Origin: Rotaria macrura
Lineage: Eukaryota; Rotifera; Eurotatoria; Philodinida; Philodinidae
Reading direction: 5' to 3'
Assembly (NCBI GenBank): GCA_900239685.1
Contig: OENT01000207.1
Span: forward strand, 62,001 to 126,000
DNA length: 64,000 bases
Shown here: positions 13,067 to 25,386 of the stretch, in pieces
Numbering within the stretch: the first letter of the stretch is position 1
Layout: each line of letters opens with the position of its first letter
Made by a program: the position numbers and the translations under genes
The notes under the pieces: generated by a model
What the model saw: only the letters and a program-made list of their open reading frames with translations
The model's database searches: none
What the model was told of the DNA's origin: nothing

Positions 13067-13931
13067 GAATGTCCTTTACGAAATGTTCTCGGGATATGGT
13101 CCTCGGAAAAAATGTCCCTGAAATTTAGTCCTTCAAAAAATGTCCTTCAGGATAAATGTCCTCGGGAAATGGTCCTTTATATGAAAACGTTCTGCGTCGT
13201 CAATAGGGCTGTCGGATTAGCATTAGTATTCAAAATAAACTAATACTTTTGTATTATAGTTAAGAAAACAACTTAATGCTACGCTGCTAGTGTTAAAAAA
13301 TAATTTAATACTTTAGTGTTAGTATTGAATTAAAATTAGCTTTAAAAAAGCATATTTATAATACATTTTTCATGATCATTAGTATTAAATAGTGATATTT
13401 TTAATAATAATACTAATTCAAATTAATGTGAAAACTTAAAATTATTTTTTTAACTCTAATGAAAAAACAAAAAGAACATTAGTCAATACAATGCTAGTGC
13501 TAAGTCGACACCCGTGGTCGTCAAATGTTGTTTAAACATAGGTTGCTAAAATGTAGATGACGCTGTGGTTCAAACATACTCCGAGAGATATTGAAGTTTG
13601 GAAAGCAACCTCGTACAAAACGATCAAAGTCCAGAGTTGCTGAACAACGAACCACAGAATTATATAATCGGTGTAACAATAGCCAAATTATACCGCAAGA
13701 TTTATTACGTGGACTTTCGTATTTTGTTGCGAATGAAAAATAAAATGAAATTTAATCCTTTATATTAAAGTAACTGCATTTTAAACATTATCTGGCATTA
13801 TTTTAATTTTAGTGAAAGGACATTTTCATAATGGAGGATATTTTTTCGAAGGACTAAATCAGAAAGGACCATGTTCCAAGGACATTTTGTCTAACGGACT
13901 TTATTCCGAGGACATTTCGAAAAGGACATTC
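13067..13931. mobile_element. MITE-like DNA transposon with TA target duplication and subterminal motif arrays
   Basis: The ends are near-perfect inverted repeats: the left end starts GAATGTCCTTTACGAAATG and the reverse complement of the right end starts GAATGTCCTTTTCGAAATG. Both are flanked by TA (13065-13066 and 13932-13933), consistent with Tc1/mariner-type integration. Variants of ATGTCCT/GGTCCT recur inside each end (about 13067-13180 and 13815-13931), pointing inward. At 865 bp it is too short for a transposase and must be mobilised in trans. The middle is AT-rich with a short coding-like stretch (about 13597-13743). Confidence 0.8.
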
Positions 13932-14446
13932 TAGACTTTTACCATCTGTATTGATATGTACTTAAAGTTAAAGTGAAATGGATATTTTATTTTATTTTAT
14001 TCTACTTCTATTTTAGATTGTAGTATTAGCGCAATACGAAGTTCATAAACAATGAGAAGAAACCATTAATTTAATTTCTTTTGCTTTCATTTAATTACAT
14101 TTTTTTGCAGTTTATTTTATTTTTGTCGTTTGTGATTTATAATCTAATGTTTTACAGTATATTATTTAATAAACGTAAAGAGAAACGATATTTAATTAGT
14201 TAATTGGAAGCTAACTGTAGGTGAGCGGGAAAGTGTGTGAGATAGGACTCAAACGATATGTAATAATCAGTTATAATTTCAACACGCTTGTGCACTGCTT
14301 CAAGAGTTTTCTGACTATCAGAGCGGCTGTCGGAAATCATCGGATCCAATACTTTCCAACAGGATCCTGCCGAATTTCTATCAGATAGTGTTGGATTATT
14401 TCGAATATCCGAGATAGGGTCTAAATCTAGGATTGCTCGACCTGGA

Positions 14447-14850
14447 ATGAAGATAAGGTTTTGGAACAGGACTCACGAACCCTCGAATCATAGAAAACTA
14501 ACATATGGAAAATCGATTGTACAAGACTCGAATTCGAACTGTCAAAGCAATATAGATCTAGAGAAATCATTACAATCATCAGTGCAATCTCAACTGGATT
14601 TCTCCACTTGTTGTAATGATGTCACTATCAATGATCAGCTAGTCAGTCAAATCATGCAAAATTTTAACGGAACGATGAAATCATTGTAAAGGATCGTAAC
14701 CAAAGACATTCATTTACAAAATGAAGTTCTTCTCAGTTAAGCTCTAGTGCTAAGTGTTGCTCAACTTTTGCAAGTGCAATCACTAATGCCCCGACAGATA
14801 GTGCTGCTAACTCCTGTCTATGGTCGTACTTTGATAATTCATATTGATTA
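14447..14850 (+). pseudogene. Decayed coding-like segment, family unknown
   Basis: A reading frame starting at ATG 14447 has protein-like composition for 80 codons and keeps that character in the same frame down to about 14850, with about two interruptions. I do not recognise the family. It could be a host pseudogene or a piece of an old mobile element. It lies 0.5 kb downstream of the MITE. Confidence 0.25.
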
Positions 14851-16220
14851 ATAAAGTACGATGATGAAAAAAATAAATCAGATCCAATCTATTGTTAGTT
14901 TTTATTTTATAACTTTAGAACATTCGACAGGAAAAGGTACTAACTTTTTTAAGGATGTCGTATAGAAATAGAGACAAATGCTATCATACATTTCATGTCA
15001 TCACGAATGTTAATAAAACTTTAAGCATTTCCGTAAATTTCAACGCAGCAGAAGAACTAGCTATAAAATGAATTGTGTTTCAGCTTTGATTCATGGTATT
15101 TGTTTGTATTGCTAATTGTAATCTTACTGTTAATTGGTAATAATCATTTATTCTTGAACTCTATGATTGACGAGATGAGGCTTTGATCATTTTTCAAGAA
15201 CATTCTTCGTACATGACCAATGTCCTTGCACGCATATGCGATGCGTTTTGGAGAATGGTCATTGGATGAAGGATACAGTAATGAATAGAAAAATATTCGA
15301 TGCCGGTCTTCCAATTAACATAGCGATATATGCAACTATCTAAAATTTTATGCTTTCTTTTTATGAGTTTTCTGAACTGTAAGCCATTGCATTTGCGTGT
15401 CTAAAGGGTCTAGAATGATGAACACTAAGTTATTTCTACTTTATTACTACATACATCACTTACGTGCTTAAACGAACCGAGAAAGCTTCAACAGTAGGAA
15501 ATGATTGGCAAGGGTCGATCAAGAACTTTTCATTGGCAAATCAAGGTGACAGAATTCTCTCCCTAATCAGAATATGAAATCAGGTGTCAGTTTCAATGAT
15601 TACCTTACATAAATTATGCGTTCGAGGAGATCTTTATTCTATGGTCAACGAAATTATCTACTGATGGTGTAGAGAAATTAAGTGACATCTTGAACATACT
15701 CACAAACAATCGGACTTCATGAAAAATTCTATATTATTAGTGTGAGATGAAGGCATAAATAGTTGTAGGGCAGTTCAGGGCATGTGAATGCTCTTGATTT
15801 TGAAGGTTAGCATTAGGCACGATCTAGATTAAAAGTTTCCTATGGTAGAAGACGAGAATCAATCTATATACGCGTACGACATGATATATGGATGACGATG
15901 TTCATGCGATTTATTGCTCTTGAATGAGAATGACTACGTGTCTATGTGGTAGATCTGAACTTAAATTAACAAATACTAGCATATTCATAACACATTGCCG
16001 TTTAATACAGCATGGTGAAGTTAATTTGAAAAGACTTATGCAATGATAGAGAGCAAGTATTACTAGTTTTAGAAGACTTTCAATTGTGCAGTTAGAGTTA
16101 GCGAGATATTTTATTGCTAAAGTTCTAATTGTCGGTTAAAATTATTCATATTTCGTGAACATAACTATTGAATGGTGATATTTTAATAATACATATGATT
16201 TTCAAGTAATCACAAATTCA
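14851..16220. other. Intergenic; nothing recognised
   Basis: AT-rich DNA without convincing exons or structured repeats. Part of it may be the 3' flank of the minus-strand gene that follows. Confidence 0.4.
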
Positions 16221-16222
16221 AT

Positions 16223-16471
16223 TCATAAGTGGTTGTGTTTGTAAGAAACGTTGCCACCCAAAAATCTCAAATCCACACTCATACTTATCTCCACTCCCTT
16301 CCTAGCCCGTTTGCTCATATTCTCTTTATCATTTTTAACTGAATCACTGTTTTTTTCTATTAGTTTATTTGCGTTCGACTTCGTCGCTTGCTGAAAATCA
16401 TCTAATGACCCTAGCAGATTGAACCCGTGTTCTTCTTCAACGGACAGACCAGTCTGATATAAATCTTCCAT
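16223..16471 (-). CDS. Small ORF overlapping the stop of the LRR-NEL gene
   Basis: An 82-codon ORF whose ATG (16471-16469) overlaps the TGA of the upstream ORF (16473-16471) as TGATG, in another frame. The product is hydrophilic and Lys/Glu/Asn/Ser-rich, with a basic KRARKG patch; I recognise no domain. The overlap resembles bacterial translational coupling, which would be odd in a eukaryotic nuclear gene. It could instead be an alternative spliced tail (an acceptor-like ATTATTGCAG precedes the stop), or simply chance. Confidence 0.25.
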   Translation of the reverse strand: MEDLYQTGLSVEEEHGFNLLGSLDDFQQATKSNANKLIEKNSDSVKNDKENMSKRARKGVEISMSVDLRFLGGNVSYKHNHL

Positions 16472-17997
16472 CAATCTGCAATAATATTCTCGGTCAACTG
16501 GCGATATAATTTTTGTTCCGATCGATTCTTGTCTTTGCCTATGGCATTTATCTTTGAGAGATATTCATTATCCGTGATCTTTTCTTTTTGAGTTTCCAAT
16601 TCTTCCATTTGATCTATAAAGATTTGTGTGTGTTCTGCAATTAATGTCTTGTACTGACTTGATAAATAATTTATCCAATATTCTTTTTCCGAAAGAAAAC
16701 TAATTAAAAATTCTTTTCCACGTTCTCCTTTTTCGCGTACAATTCGGTCGACCACTTTTCTAACATCATCATGGTTCGCTAACGCCCATTCTGGATAACG
16801 CATAAAACGTAATCTTTCGTCGCTCAATGGCATTTCTAAAGTATTCGCTGGAGAAATGTAAAAAAATAAGGCCGTCTCAAGTGCATCAACTTGTGCTTCT
16901 TCAACAGTGGCAGCTCGTTCGTACGATTTTAGTTCTGAATGTAAAATAGCGAGTTCTTGTAAACGATAAAAATTAAACGCTCGCTCCATCTCTTGACGAA
17001 TCTCTTCTTCATGCAGCTCCAAGGCTATCAATCGTGCTTCAACTTGTTTGATTTCCATTTCGAATAAGGAGAATAAAATACCGTCATGACACGTGCCAAT
17101 CACACACTGTGCTTTATCATAACAGAATGCACGCAAATTCGTACTTGTTACCATCCCATCCAATAATTTACCGATACGCCTTTGAAATTCTTTTCGATAT
17201 GTTGCAGCTTCTGGAATTCTAAGAATTTCCTCATTGCGTGCTAACCATATCTCGAAATAACCTGATCCGGTTTCATTCTGAAAATCCTTTGTCCATTGTG
17301 TCGCAAATTTCAGAGAGAAGTCGCCGAACGACGCCGGTGGTACTTGGTCTTCCAAATGAAGATCTTTGATTTTATGTATATTGTCCGGAAATTTTAGTAT
17401 ACGATTATGCATTAACATAACAGTCTGAATTTTTGGTAAACAAGCTAATTCTCTCGAAACTTTTACAATTTGATTACAGTCTGCATTTAGAATTTCTAAC
17501 TTTTGAAACATCTTGATACAATCTGGGATTTCAGTCAAGATATTATTCGAGATATTCAATAATTTTAAATTGATCAAACCAGTTAAAGTCTGTGGTATTT
17601 CTGGGAATCTATTGTTGGCAATCGATAAATATCGGATGTTTTGCAATTTTCCAAATGCATCGGGAAGTGTGCTTAGAGAAAGAAAGGATAAATCCAGAGT
17701 ATCTGAACGTTGACTACAACAATGCTTGATTTTTTCTTTCGCCTCCACATCTTGCACGTCATCTTCAGGATCACACCATGCTTCTATTGATTCCATCAAT
17801 TCTTTTACAGTCAACAGTTTTGAAGGTAATTGCTTTGAAGTTTGTGCTTGTGCGGAAGGAATACTTATGGGATCTGGTTGTTTACTACTTTCCGAATTTA
17901 CACGAGAATTTCGAAGTGGCATAATATTTGGGCCAGCTCGCCGGGAAGCAGCCTGGTTTCGGCGCTGATTCAATCGTAATGGAGTTCCACGAATCAT
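16471..17997 (-). CDS. LRR-NEL protein: IpaH/SspH-type E3 ubiquitin ligase homologue
   Basis: Intact, intronless 508-aa ORF. Residues 1-60 are a basic, Ser/Gln-rich leader. Residues ~63-98 (KELMESIEAW, then KIKHCC) match the helical cap before the repeats in bacterial LRR effectors. Residues ~99-212 hold about five leucine-rich repeats of 23 residues. Residues ~225-508 align with the NEL domain: catalytic CxD motif at C303-H-D305 (FCYDKAQCVIGTCHDGI), the LRFMRYPEW block (~396-404) and the terminal EQKLYRQLTENI, close to IpaH9.8 EQQIYRQLTDEV. NEL ligases form a Cys-ubiquitin thioester and ubiquitinate a substrate bound by the LRRs, which also restrain the ligase. The family is known from bacterial pathogens and symbionts. 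Here it sits between spliced animal genes, and an acceptor-like TTTTTCAG lies just upstream of the ATG on the minus strand, arguing for a resident transferred gene. Donor and substrate are unknown. Confidence 0.9.
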   Translation of the reverse strand: MIRGTPLRLNQRRNQAASRRAGPNIMPLRNSRVNSESSKQPDPISIPSAQAQTSKQLPSKLLTVKELMESIEAWCDPEDDVQDVEAKEKIKHCCSQRSDTLDLSFLSLSTLPDAFGKLQNIRYLSIANNRFPEIPQTLTGLINLKLLNISNNILTEIPDCIKMFQKLEILNADCNQIVKVSRELACLPKIQTVMLMHNRILKFPDNIHKIKDLHLEDQVPPASFGDFSLKFATQWTKDFQNETGSGYFEIWLARNEEILRIPEAATYRKEFQRRIGKLLDGMVTSTNLRAFCYDKAQCVIGTCHDGILFSLFEMEIKQVEARLIALELHEEEIRQEMERAFNFYRLQELAILHSELKSYERAATVEEAQVDALETALFFYISPANTLEMPLSDERLRFMRYPEWALANHDDVRKVVDRIVREKGERGKEFLISFLSEKEYWINYLSSQYKTLIAEHTQIFIDQMEELETQKEKITDNEYLSKINAIGKDKNRSEQKLYRQLTENIIAD

Positions 17998-17999
17998 AG

Positions 18000-20900
18000 G
18001 AGAGTATTTTGTTTTCTTTTGAAATCTGAAAAACGAAGGAAAAACACTTTGTTTAGGCTATTGAAGTTCATACATGTGTAAACACGTAGCTGAGTTCAAT
18101 AAAATGCATTTTAACAATCAAATTCTGAAACAGGGAGAGAAAACGACGTTGGGAGGAAGTGTGCGAAGACAGAAAAAAGTTAACATAGATAATGGTGCAT
18201 TTAGGTGTGTGAAAGTGCATCATCTTAGTCGAGTAGAAATTTTTGTGTCAAAAGAATACTTGCTTGTTGTGAAATAATAGATAATAGTATAAAATATATT
18301 ATCTATGCAATCTCATGTTCCTGCATTGTCACATAAAGGCCAACGAAAGAAAACCTATAGAAATATACTGTGAGAAACGAGCATTCAATCAACAATTTAC
18401 AGAATTAAATTATTAAAAACAGCAGTGGAATAACTATAACTATTTCTGGAACTGAACAGGAATACTTTATAACATGGAAAAATTCATCACCTGAAAACAA
18501 CAGCAGTATGTTTGGTTACGAAAACTTCTCCTAATGGAGTTAAAAATCATCGGATTCGTTGAAAAGATTTGTGATACAATGCAGCAAGGCAGAAGAAACT
18601 GTTTCTTCATGTAACTTAAGGGAGAAGAAACACCTGAAATTGACTTTGTGACAGCTCATGAATTCCTTAAGTTTTTTGAAGAAATCTGAAGTTTTATAAC
18701 CTGTCTTTTTTACTCTGAACTGCAATACTGACTGGCAATGACAACAATGCTTTAGAAATTTCATTTTCATGGCGAAAACCTTATGTTATATTTGTAGCGT
18801 TCAAATGGAACCTATGAATAGTCGAAATATTAATGTAATTCGTGTAACATAGGATAATTTCAAATTCTAAGCGCCGATAAATTCATAGATTCAGATTAGA
18901 GTGAAAAAGCCACTGACGGCAGTAACACTGACTACACGTTGACTTCTTATCCATCTTTTATGAAAAAAGATATCGTCAATATTGATTGGTTTTGTGGTAT
19001 GAGTCCATCCGGCTTTAAAACTGGTTCTTTCGTCATCAAGTAAAACTAGATACGATTCTCTAACTTTAATTTCTCTAGCAATTATGTGACATATATTGTT
19101 TTGGGTAGTACATGTTTGTTAATTTTCATATATAGCTTATCTCGCACTCTTTTCGTGCGTGTCTTTAAGTGAGTCACTGACTGATGTTGTTAGTCAACTG
19201 ATAAAGAAAACGGGAAGTCACTTACACATTGTCGCAATCACAATCCTAACTTTCATCATGAATTAAAAAATGAATCAAATTATAGATGAACTCTTCAAGA
19301 AAGATATTAATAAATAAAGCTGTTGAAAAAAAAACAATCTACATATTGCGAAAGTCTACTCTTCTGCTATTGGCAGATCAAAGATTGTGCAGTCTCAACT
19401 AACTAATTTAGTTTGTGGTTGGGTAAGGCTGGTTCTCAGTAGCTATCGGTAGATTAAACATATATGGAGAAACAGTGTTTGATGTATGTGTGATATCAGG
19501 GTCGACGTAAGTTGAGTTATGTATATTTATGTACGAGTGGATTTTACTACAGCTTGTTATCATTGAATGAGTTTAAATTTTGGCTGAGTAGAATGAGTTT
19601 TTTTTTACTATGATTTAAACAAATTTGTCCTAATCATTGTAGAACTGATTGTATCCATGTAATCATCTAAAATGCTTCTGTAGAAAGATAGGATATAAGG
19701 ATGCAAACAAAAATGCTTTAGAAGATATAATAACTATAAGAAAAAAACAAAAAGAAAACTTCATATAAGTAAAACAACTAAACAATCATGCGGTTTGCAT
19801 CGGAACACAACATTATATATATATATATGTATATACGACTGTCTGTTAACAAGTATTGCAGTCAGCATTTTCTCTTTTCTCGTATCAATAATAGCATGCT
19901 GTCGGCGAAAGGCAAGATATGAAATGACAACTTCAAAGTTTTATTACAATTGTTTGCCTAGTTTATAGCGAATGACATTCGTCTTTTGCTAAGTTGGTAT
20001 CTTTTTAATTGTGTGCTTGGAAAAATCATGAGTGATCGAGACAAACGAAGTAATATGGATGAAAAATTCAAGAGGATTAATGCTGAATTCCGAGGTTTCG
20101 TATATGAAAACATTTTCGTTCGTCAAAACAAATCATCCTGTAATGAGTAGATTGCAGTGTATTTCAAAGTAAAAAGGAAGAAAATGGGATGAGATAATTA
20201 TTTTCTTCATATCTTGAATAACTTCATCATATATCTATTCTATCGTATTCTGTGAACTTGCTAAACGCTTTTGTCACTCACTATTTTTGAATCGAACGTC
20301 ATGGACTACAAATCAATCTTGACAGTTGCATATTTCATATCCGTGAAAAAACAATTCCTCTGTAAAAAAAGAATAACTTCCAGCTAAGATTGAATGCTTT
20401 ACCTCTAAAAATAAGTTCAACTCGTAAAAACATATCTACGACTTTCGTTGGCGTTTTCGATGAGACTTTTTCTATGGTGCTCTTGATTTTCTTGAGATTT
20501 GTGAGTAAGAAACGCACATGTTTTGTACGGGTCAAACAAATAAAAAAAGAAAAATTCCGTCGAAAGGCAGAATTCCATTGGTAAACATTATCTGATAACA
20601 TATTCAAGATTCATTATTATTGGAGGAAACTAACTCGGTTCATGATTTTCGGACATGAAGCTTGTTTATTCTTCAACCACGACTGACTAGTATCTTTCAA
20701 AATTCAATATTATTTGGTTGGAATTTGCCATGACTCAGTCTGATTAAGCAGAAGAATTTTCATTGTATATCATTCTTGTGCAGGAACATGTGTAGTTCAA
20801 TACTGTCACATAGAATCATATACAAAATAAGCGAGAAGGAAAGTTGATACATGGATGGACAACTAAATTTCGAAATATTACCATAGTTACTCTGAAATTC

Positions 20901-23795
20901 ATATCGATTACAAGTACTTGATGAGAAATGGTAGAAGACTTAAAGACAAATAGAGATCAAGAAAAGACGATATAAAATATAATTGAAGATAAGAGTTCGT
21001 GCATGTAAGAGCAAAAATGGGACATGGGTATACTAAAAGATAATAATAAAAAAAACTCTGTTGACACCTAGGTAAACATGATCAAGAGTTTGTCAATTTA
21101 CAGTTACTAATAGTTAATTCTTTTGTTATTTCCATCGTCTTCGATCGATGGATATTCGTCGACATAATTGAATTCGAATATCAGTACTAATATTCATTTC
21201 ATGTTAGTAGAGGGTCGGAAATTTCTGGAATAATTTTACATAGGAACTAGATAGGGATCTGTGAGTTTCGCAATTTGAAACAAAAGGAAAAAATGTCTAG
21301 AACTTTTTATACAAGATTTTTCTGATATTCATTTTGAAGTTATGCTATCAACTTTCTGAAACAGAAAATATCATTTTATGTCAAGATTTTGCAATTTTAA
21401 TATTCAATAGTGCATCAGAATCGTTAAATAAATTTCAATTACGAACATGTACAAGTTCGTTGTCGAAATATTTTGCCATTCACGAGTTTCTAACAACATT
21501 CATCGGTAGACTTGACGAAAAATCGATTCTTTTCATAATCTTTTGATAGAAAATATCGTTCTGAATCAAATAAAACTGCTTTGATTTTTTACCATAATTC
21601 TCATGAAGTCTTGAGAGAATTTTCTCAGAATTCGTTCACTAAAGTTTTATTTCCTTTGTAAAACAGGGAACATTATGCATCTCTGTCTAGTTCCTATCGA
21701 AAATTATTTCGAAAAATACTTACCTCACTTTTAAAACTAAATGGATATTAATTGATAACATGCCCATCGATAAAAATATCACTCGAATTCAAAATCATCG
21801 ATACTAATATCTCAATAGTAAACTATTATTGTAATAAATGTAGAGAGCATGTTAAACGACGGATTTTGATAAAACAATCTTTTACATTTGTTTCTCTACA
21901 CAAAACTCGACTAGAAAACGCCAGAGATCAATTCAGCTATTGGCAACATAGTCCCTTGCTTTTCAATGACGATTCAAACAATTTGTTCGTCTGCCTAGAA
22001 TATCATATAAATTGCTGACTTGAACTTCAAACGATGTCTGTAGTGAAACTATATGAAATTTAACTTTGGGTAACCACTAGAGTAGAAATTCATTTTCGGA
22101 AAAACGTCTTCTGTTCGCAAAACATCTGAATTTACTTGTAAATTATCTTTCATACGACATCCAGTGTATGAAACGAGTGATTATTGTATGTTATGAAAAT
22201 CATCTCACGTCTGATGATATTGGAAGTGTGTATAGTTGAATGGTAAAATCTGTTCATTATATTATGAATCACAAGAATGGTGCCAACAAGCTAGAGATCA
22301 TGTATCGGATTAGAAGCCTGTGAGATCAATGATGAGAAGTCAAATCAAAAACTATCTCATCATATTGATTAACTAAATGAAAACAAAATTTTTGACGTCA
22401 GATAAAGATGACGACCTTTGCTCCTGTGGGAAAAAAGGACCGAGTTATCAGTTTGAAGAAAAAGAACTCAATAAACAACATGGCTATCTAATCAAGACGA
22501 ATAGAATGAAAGAAGATGACTGGGTGCTTGTTTCTCAAATTGAAAAAAGAAGAGATAAATCTGTAGAATGTATTATTGTTGATTTTTCAACAATTTCGAG
22601 AACATAGTGGAAACTAATTCGAAGTGGATCTTGCGGATGAGGATATGCGTTCGTAGATGTGAATATGAACATGCCTATGACTCTTTCCGTCTCTAATATA
22701 CAGATTCAGACGGACACACATATCTACACTTGATTTGAGCCATATGAACAGTAAAATAAATCGTGAACAAAAGAAATGTAGTGATCATTGGTAGGGTGTA
22801 GATGAGAGTGTGCAAGTAGTTTTTTTGATATCATCGCCAGTATGTATCGTTTATTATTATCTTTCATTTAGACAATTAAATTTTCCTTTAAATCTTGAAA
22901 TCTGATGAAATGGGCAGTACAAGAATAGTTCCAAAACGCTTTAGTTACATTGGAGCAGGAAAGTATGAAAACGGAGTGAACAGGATGCATTGTTGTTTTG
23001 CTTGTGAACTGCTCGATACACGTAAGCGAATTTCCGGTTTCTAATTACATATATTAGTTTTTTCTTGATACATTATATCTGTTTGTCAGTTAGATTCTAC
23101 CACGTACATTGTTCTTGTTAGAAAAACTGAACGGATAAACCTATTTGAACGTCGATCGATAATAAAGGTCTTCCTTGCAATAGATATTAGAAACTAGAAT
23201 ATATGTACAAGATTTTCGAGCCTCTATTAGATTCGAAATGGAAAATTTTCAGCGACGATGTCAAATTCATCGAATACGAAGTTCCAGTTGCTTTGAGAGA
23301 AATGTGATCCACGGTGCACTTCTCAAATAGGTTATTCACTAATCAATATGAGAATTCATTCTATTCAGACCAATCACGTTCATTCAGTGGCAACGGCACA
23401 AAATAACTTTTGGCCTTATTTCTCGTTTTTTAGTCACGCTTCGGTTCCTGAATTATTTCAAATAAGATGCCAAGAAAAAGATCATTGCATCACGAAGTAG
23501 CTAAAAATGATGCGAATCCTTTGAAGTCTCATACAAACGGGACCTTGAAAAACAGTAGAAAAAGTATTAGAAAATAGTGTTTATTTTTGAATTTGCATAA
23601 CGATGATATTAATTAAATTCTTCTTTGAACACGTGCAGTCTCGTTGACATGTAATACTAACGTCAATCTGAAAACAACATAAAAGCATACTGACACAATC
23701 ACTTCAATCTGTGCATTATAAAATTTTGCAGTTTTGTTTTTCTGCTTATTTGCCTTAATTTATCTCAACGGGTATCATTTGTGTGCTAACCCAAT
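18000..23795. other. Long intergenic stretch; two weak exon-like segments only
   Basis: No supported gene. Two short segments look protein-like but stand alone: 18900-19039 (+), about 46 codons ending at a GTAAAA donor-like site and containing DWFCGMSPSGFK, and 22910-23021 (+), 37 codons from an ATG to a GTAAGC donor-like site. Neither has a recognisable family. A short TA microsatellite lies near 19813-19832. Confidence 0.35.
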
Positions 23796-25386
23796 ATGTT
23801 AGAACATCTTGCATTGCAAAACCCAATGTTTTTGAGAAGAACTAACAAAGATGTCGTCACAGTGCCTACTGTCAATGTTTCGACACATTCCACTCATAGA
23901 ATTCGGTTTAACAATTGGACAAGAGTCCTAATACCTGTTCTGCCTTCGATCATTTTCGGTATATTTACTGTCATATTCACTATGCAACAGAATTCATTCT
24001 TTGAAGCGACTCGCGAACAGGATTTACGGCAGATCGATGCTCAAAACAATCGAGTGATTTTTGATAACTATATTGACGTCATATCTGATCGTCTTCTCAA
24101 TTCACAATTTCAACGCAACAACAGCGAACATCTTCTAACCATTCGTGTCAAGACACTTACTGCTCTTCGTCATCTCAATGCTCATTATAAGAGGGAGATT
24201 ATATTATTCCTCTATGAAAACAATTTTATTCGAAGTGACATTTCTCAAGTACAGTTGCTCGATCTGAACGGGGCTGATTTGAGCTCGATTCAATTTGCAC
24301 GTTCGTCATCTTATAAATGTATTCTCAAAAGCCTCTATTTACCAGGTGTGTTTGCATCTGGTATTATGTTCGATGGATGTCAATTGATGAATTCAGTGTT
24401 CGACGGAAGTGATTTGAATGGAAGTCGATTCATTAGTTGCTCGCTTGGGAAGTCGAAATTCGTTAATTCATTTCTTAGTCGTGCAACTTTCATTGGTACA
24501 GATTTAGATGGAGCCAACTTTCAAGGAGCATCATTGGCAGAGGTCAAATTTTTTACAACATTTATTCAGAATCTGACATTGATAAATTCGGATCTTTTCG
24601 GTAGCAATTTAGCGAACAGTGATATAATGATTGAAGCCACTGGTAGACGAGCCAATATCATTTTGAATACCAGATTTCCAAACGGTTCATACTCTAAAAT
24701 AGATTCTTCTCAATTGGTAGCCGATGGTGGTGCTGAAATAGAAGTATGCATTTAAATATTTTCTATCTGACATATGTCTTCTATTTCAGTGTTCACTGCT
24801 GAATAATATTTCAAAATGGAATACTATGAGCAGATATCCAAGTTGGCGATGGTACAAAAAAATTACCTATCAAAGTGACAACAGTTCGCTACAGCTTCCT
24901 AATCCAGTTGAAGGAGACTGCTACTTTGTGGCTAATACAACCAGTCTTTTCTATCAACAGATAGATATCCGTGATTATTCCCTACTTATAGACAGTGGAC
25001 AAGCATGTTGTAATCTGTCTGCTTATATGGGTTGTTCTCAAATTCATCCATATGATGAAATGAACGCAACGGTTCGTTTCATCAATTCAAAAAATTTATC
25101 GTTTAGTTATCAATCACTAGGTAGAAATAATCTTTCGAAGCATTTCGATTATAATACTTTTTTTTTCATTCTATCACTCTACGCAGTTATGGTTAGCCGA
25201 CAGGAACCATTTCAATATACAACAAACATAAAGTCCATTCCAATAGACACTCGTATGCTTAGTATTCGATTCGTTGCTACAATCGACGACTCAGACGTGT
25301 CCCAAATTCCTCGATACTGTGTCATCGATGAAATCAGAATGTTCATATTTGATAGGAACCAAATAACAGAACATTCTAGACTATGA
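23796..25386 (+). CDS. Membrane-anchored pentapeptide-repeat protein with C-terminal extracellular-type domain
   Basis: Exons 23796-24743 and 24790-25386 (46-bp GT-AG intron) encode 514 aa. After a ~40-residue tail comes one hydrophobic segment (~45-64, VLIPVLPSIIFGIF), then a helical linker, then ~155-275 in pentapeptide-repeat rhythm (A/S-D/N-L/F-x-x; e.g. GADLSS, GSDLNGSRF, GTDLDGANFQGASL), which would fold as a right-handed quadrilateral beta helix. The second exon encodes ~198 residues with paired Cys (GDCYF, QACC, YMGC), many N-glycosylation sequons and beta-rich composition, resembling a lectin- or discoidin-like sandwich by general pattern only. Pentapeptide repeats are mainly bacterial, and the animal version here has gained an intron, an anchor and a second domain. 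The function is unknown. The first ATG of a long open frame is taken as the start. Confidence 0.75.

Noticed and set aside
12678-14430. GGATCC-centred repeats on both sides of the 13-kb MITE as ends of a larger element
   Set aside because: Aligned in inverted orientation the two sides share only scattered short words; no boundary or duplication could be drawn.
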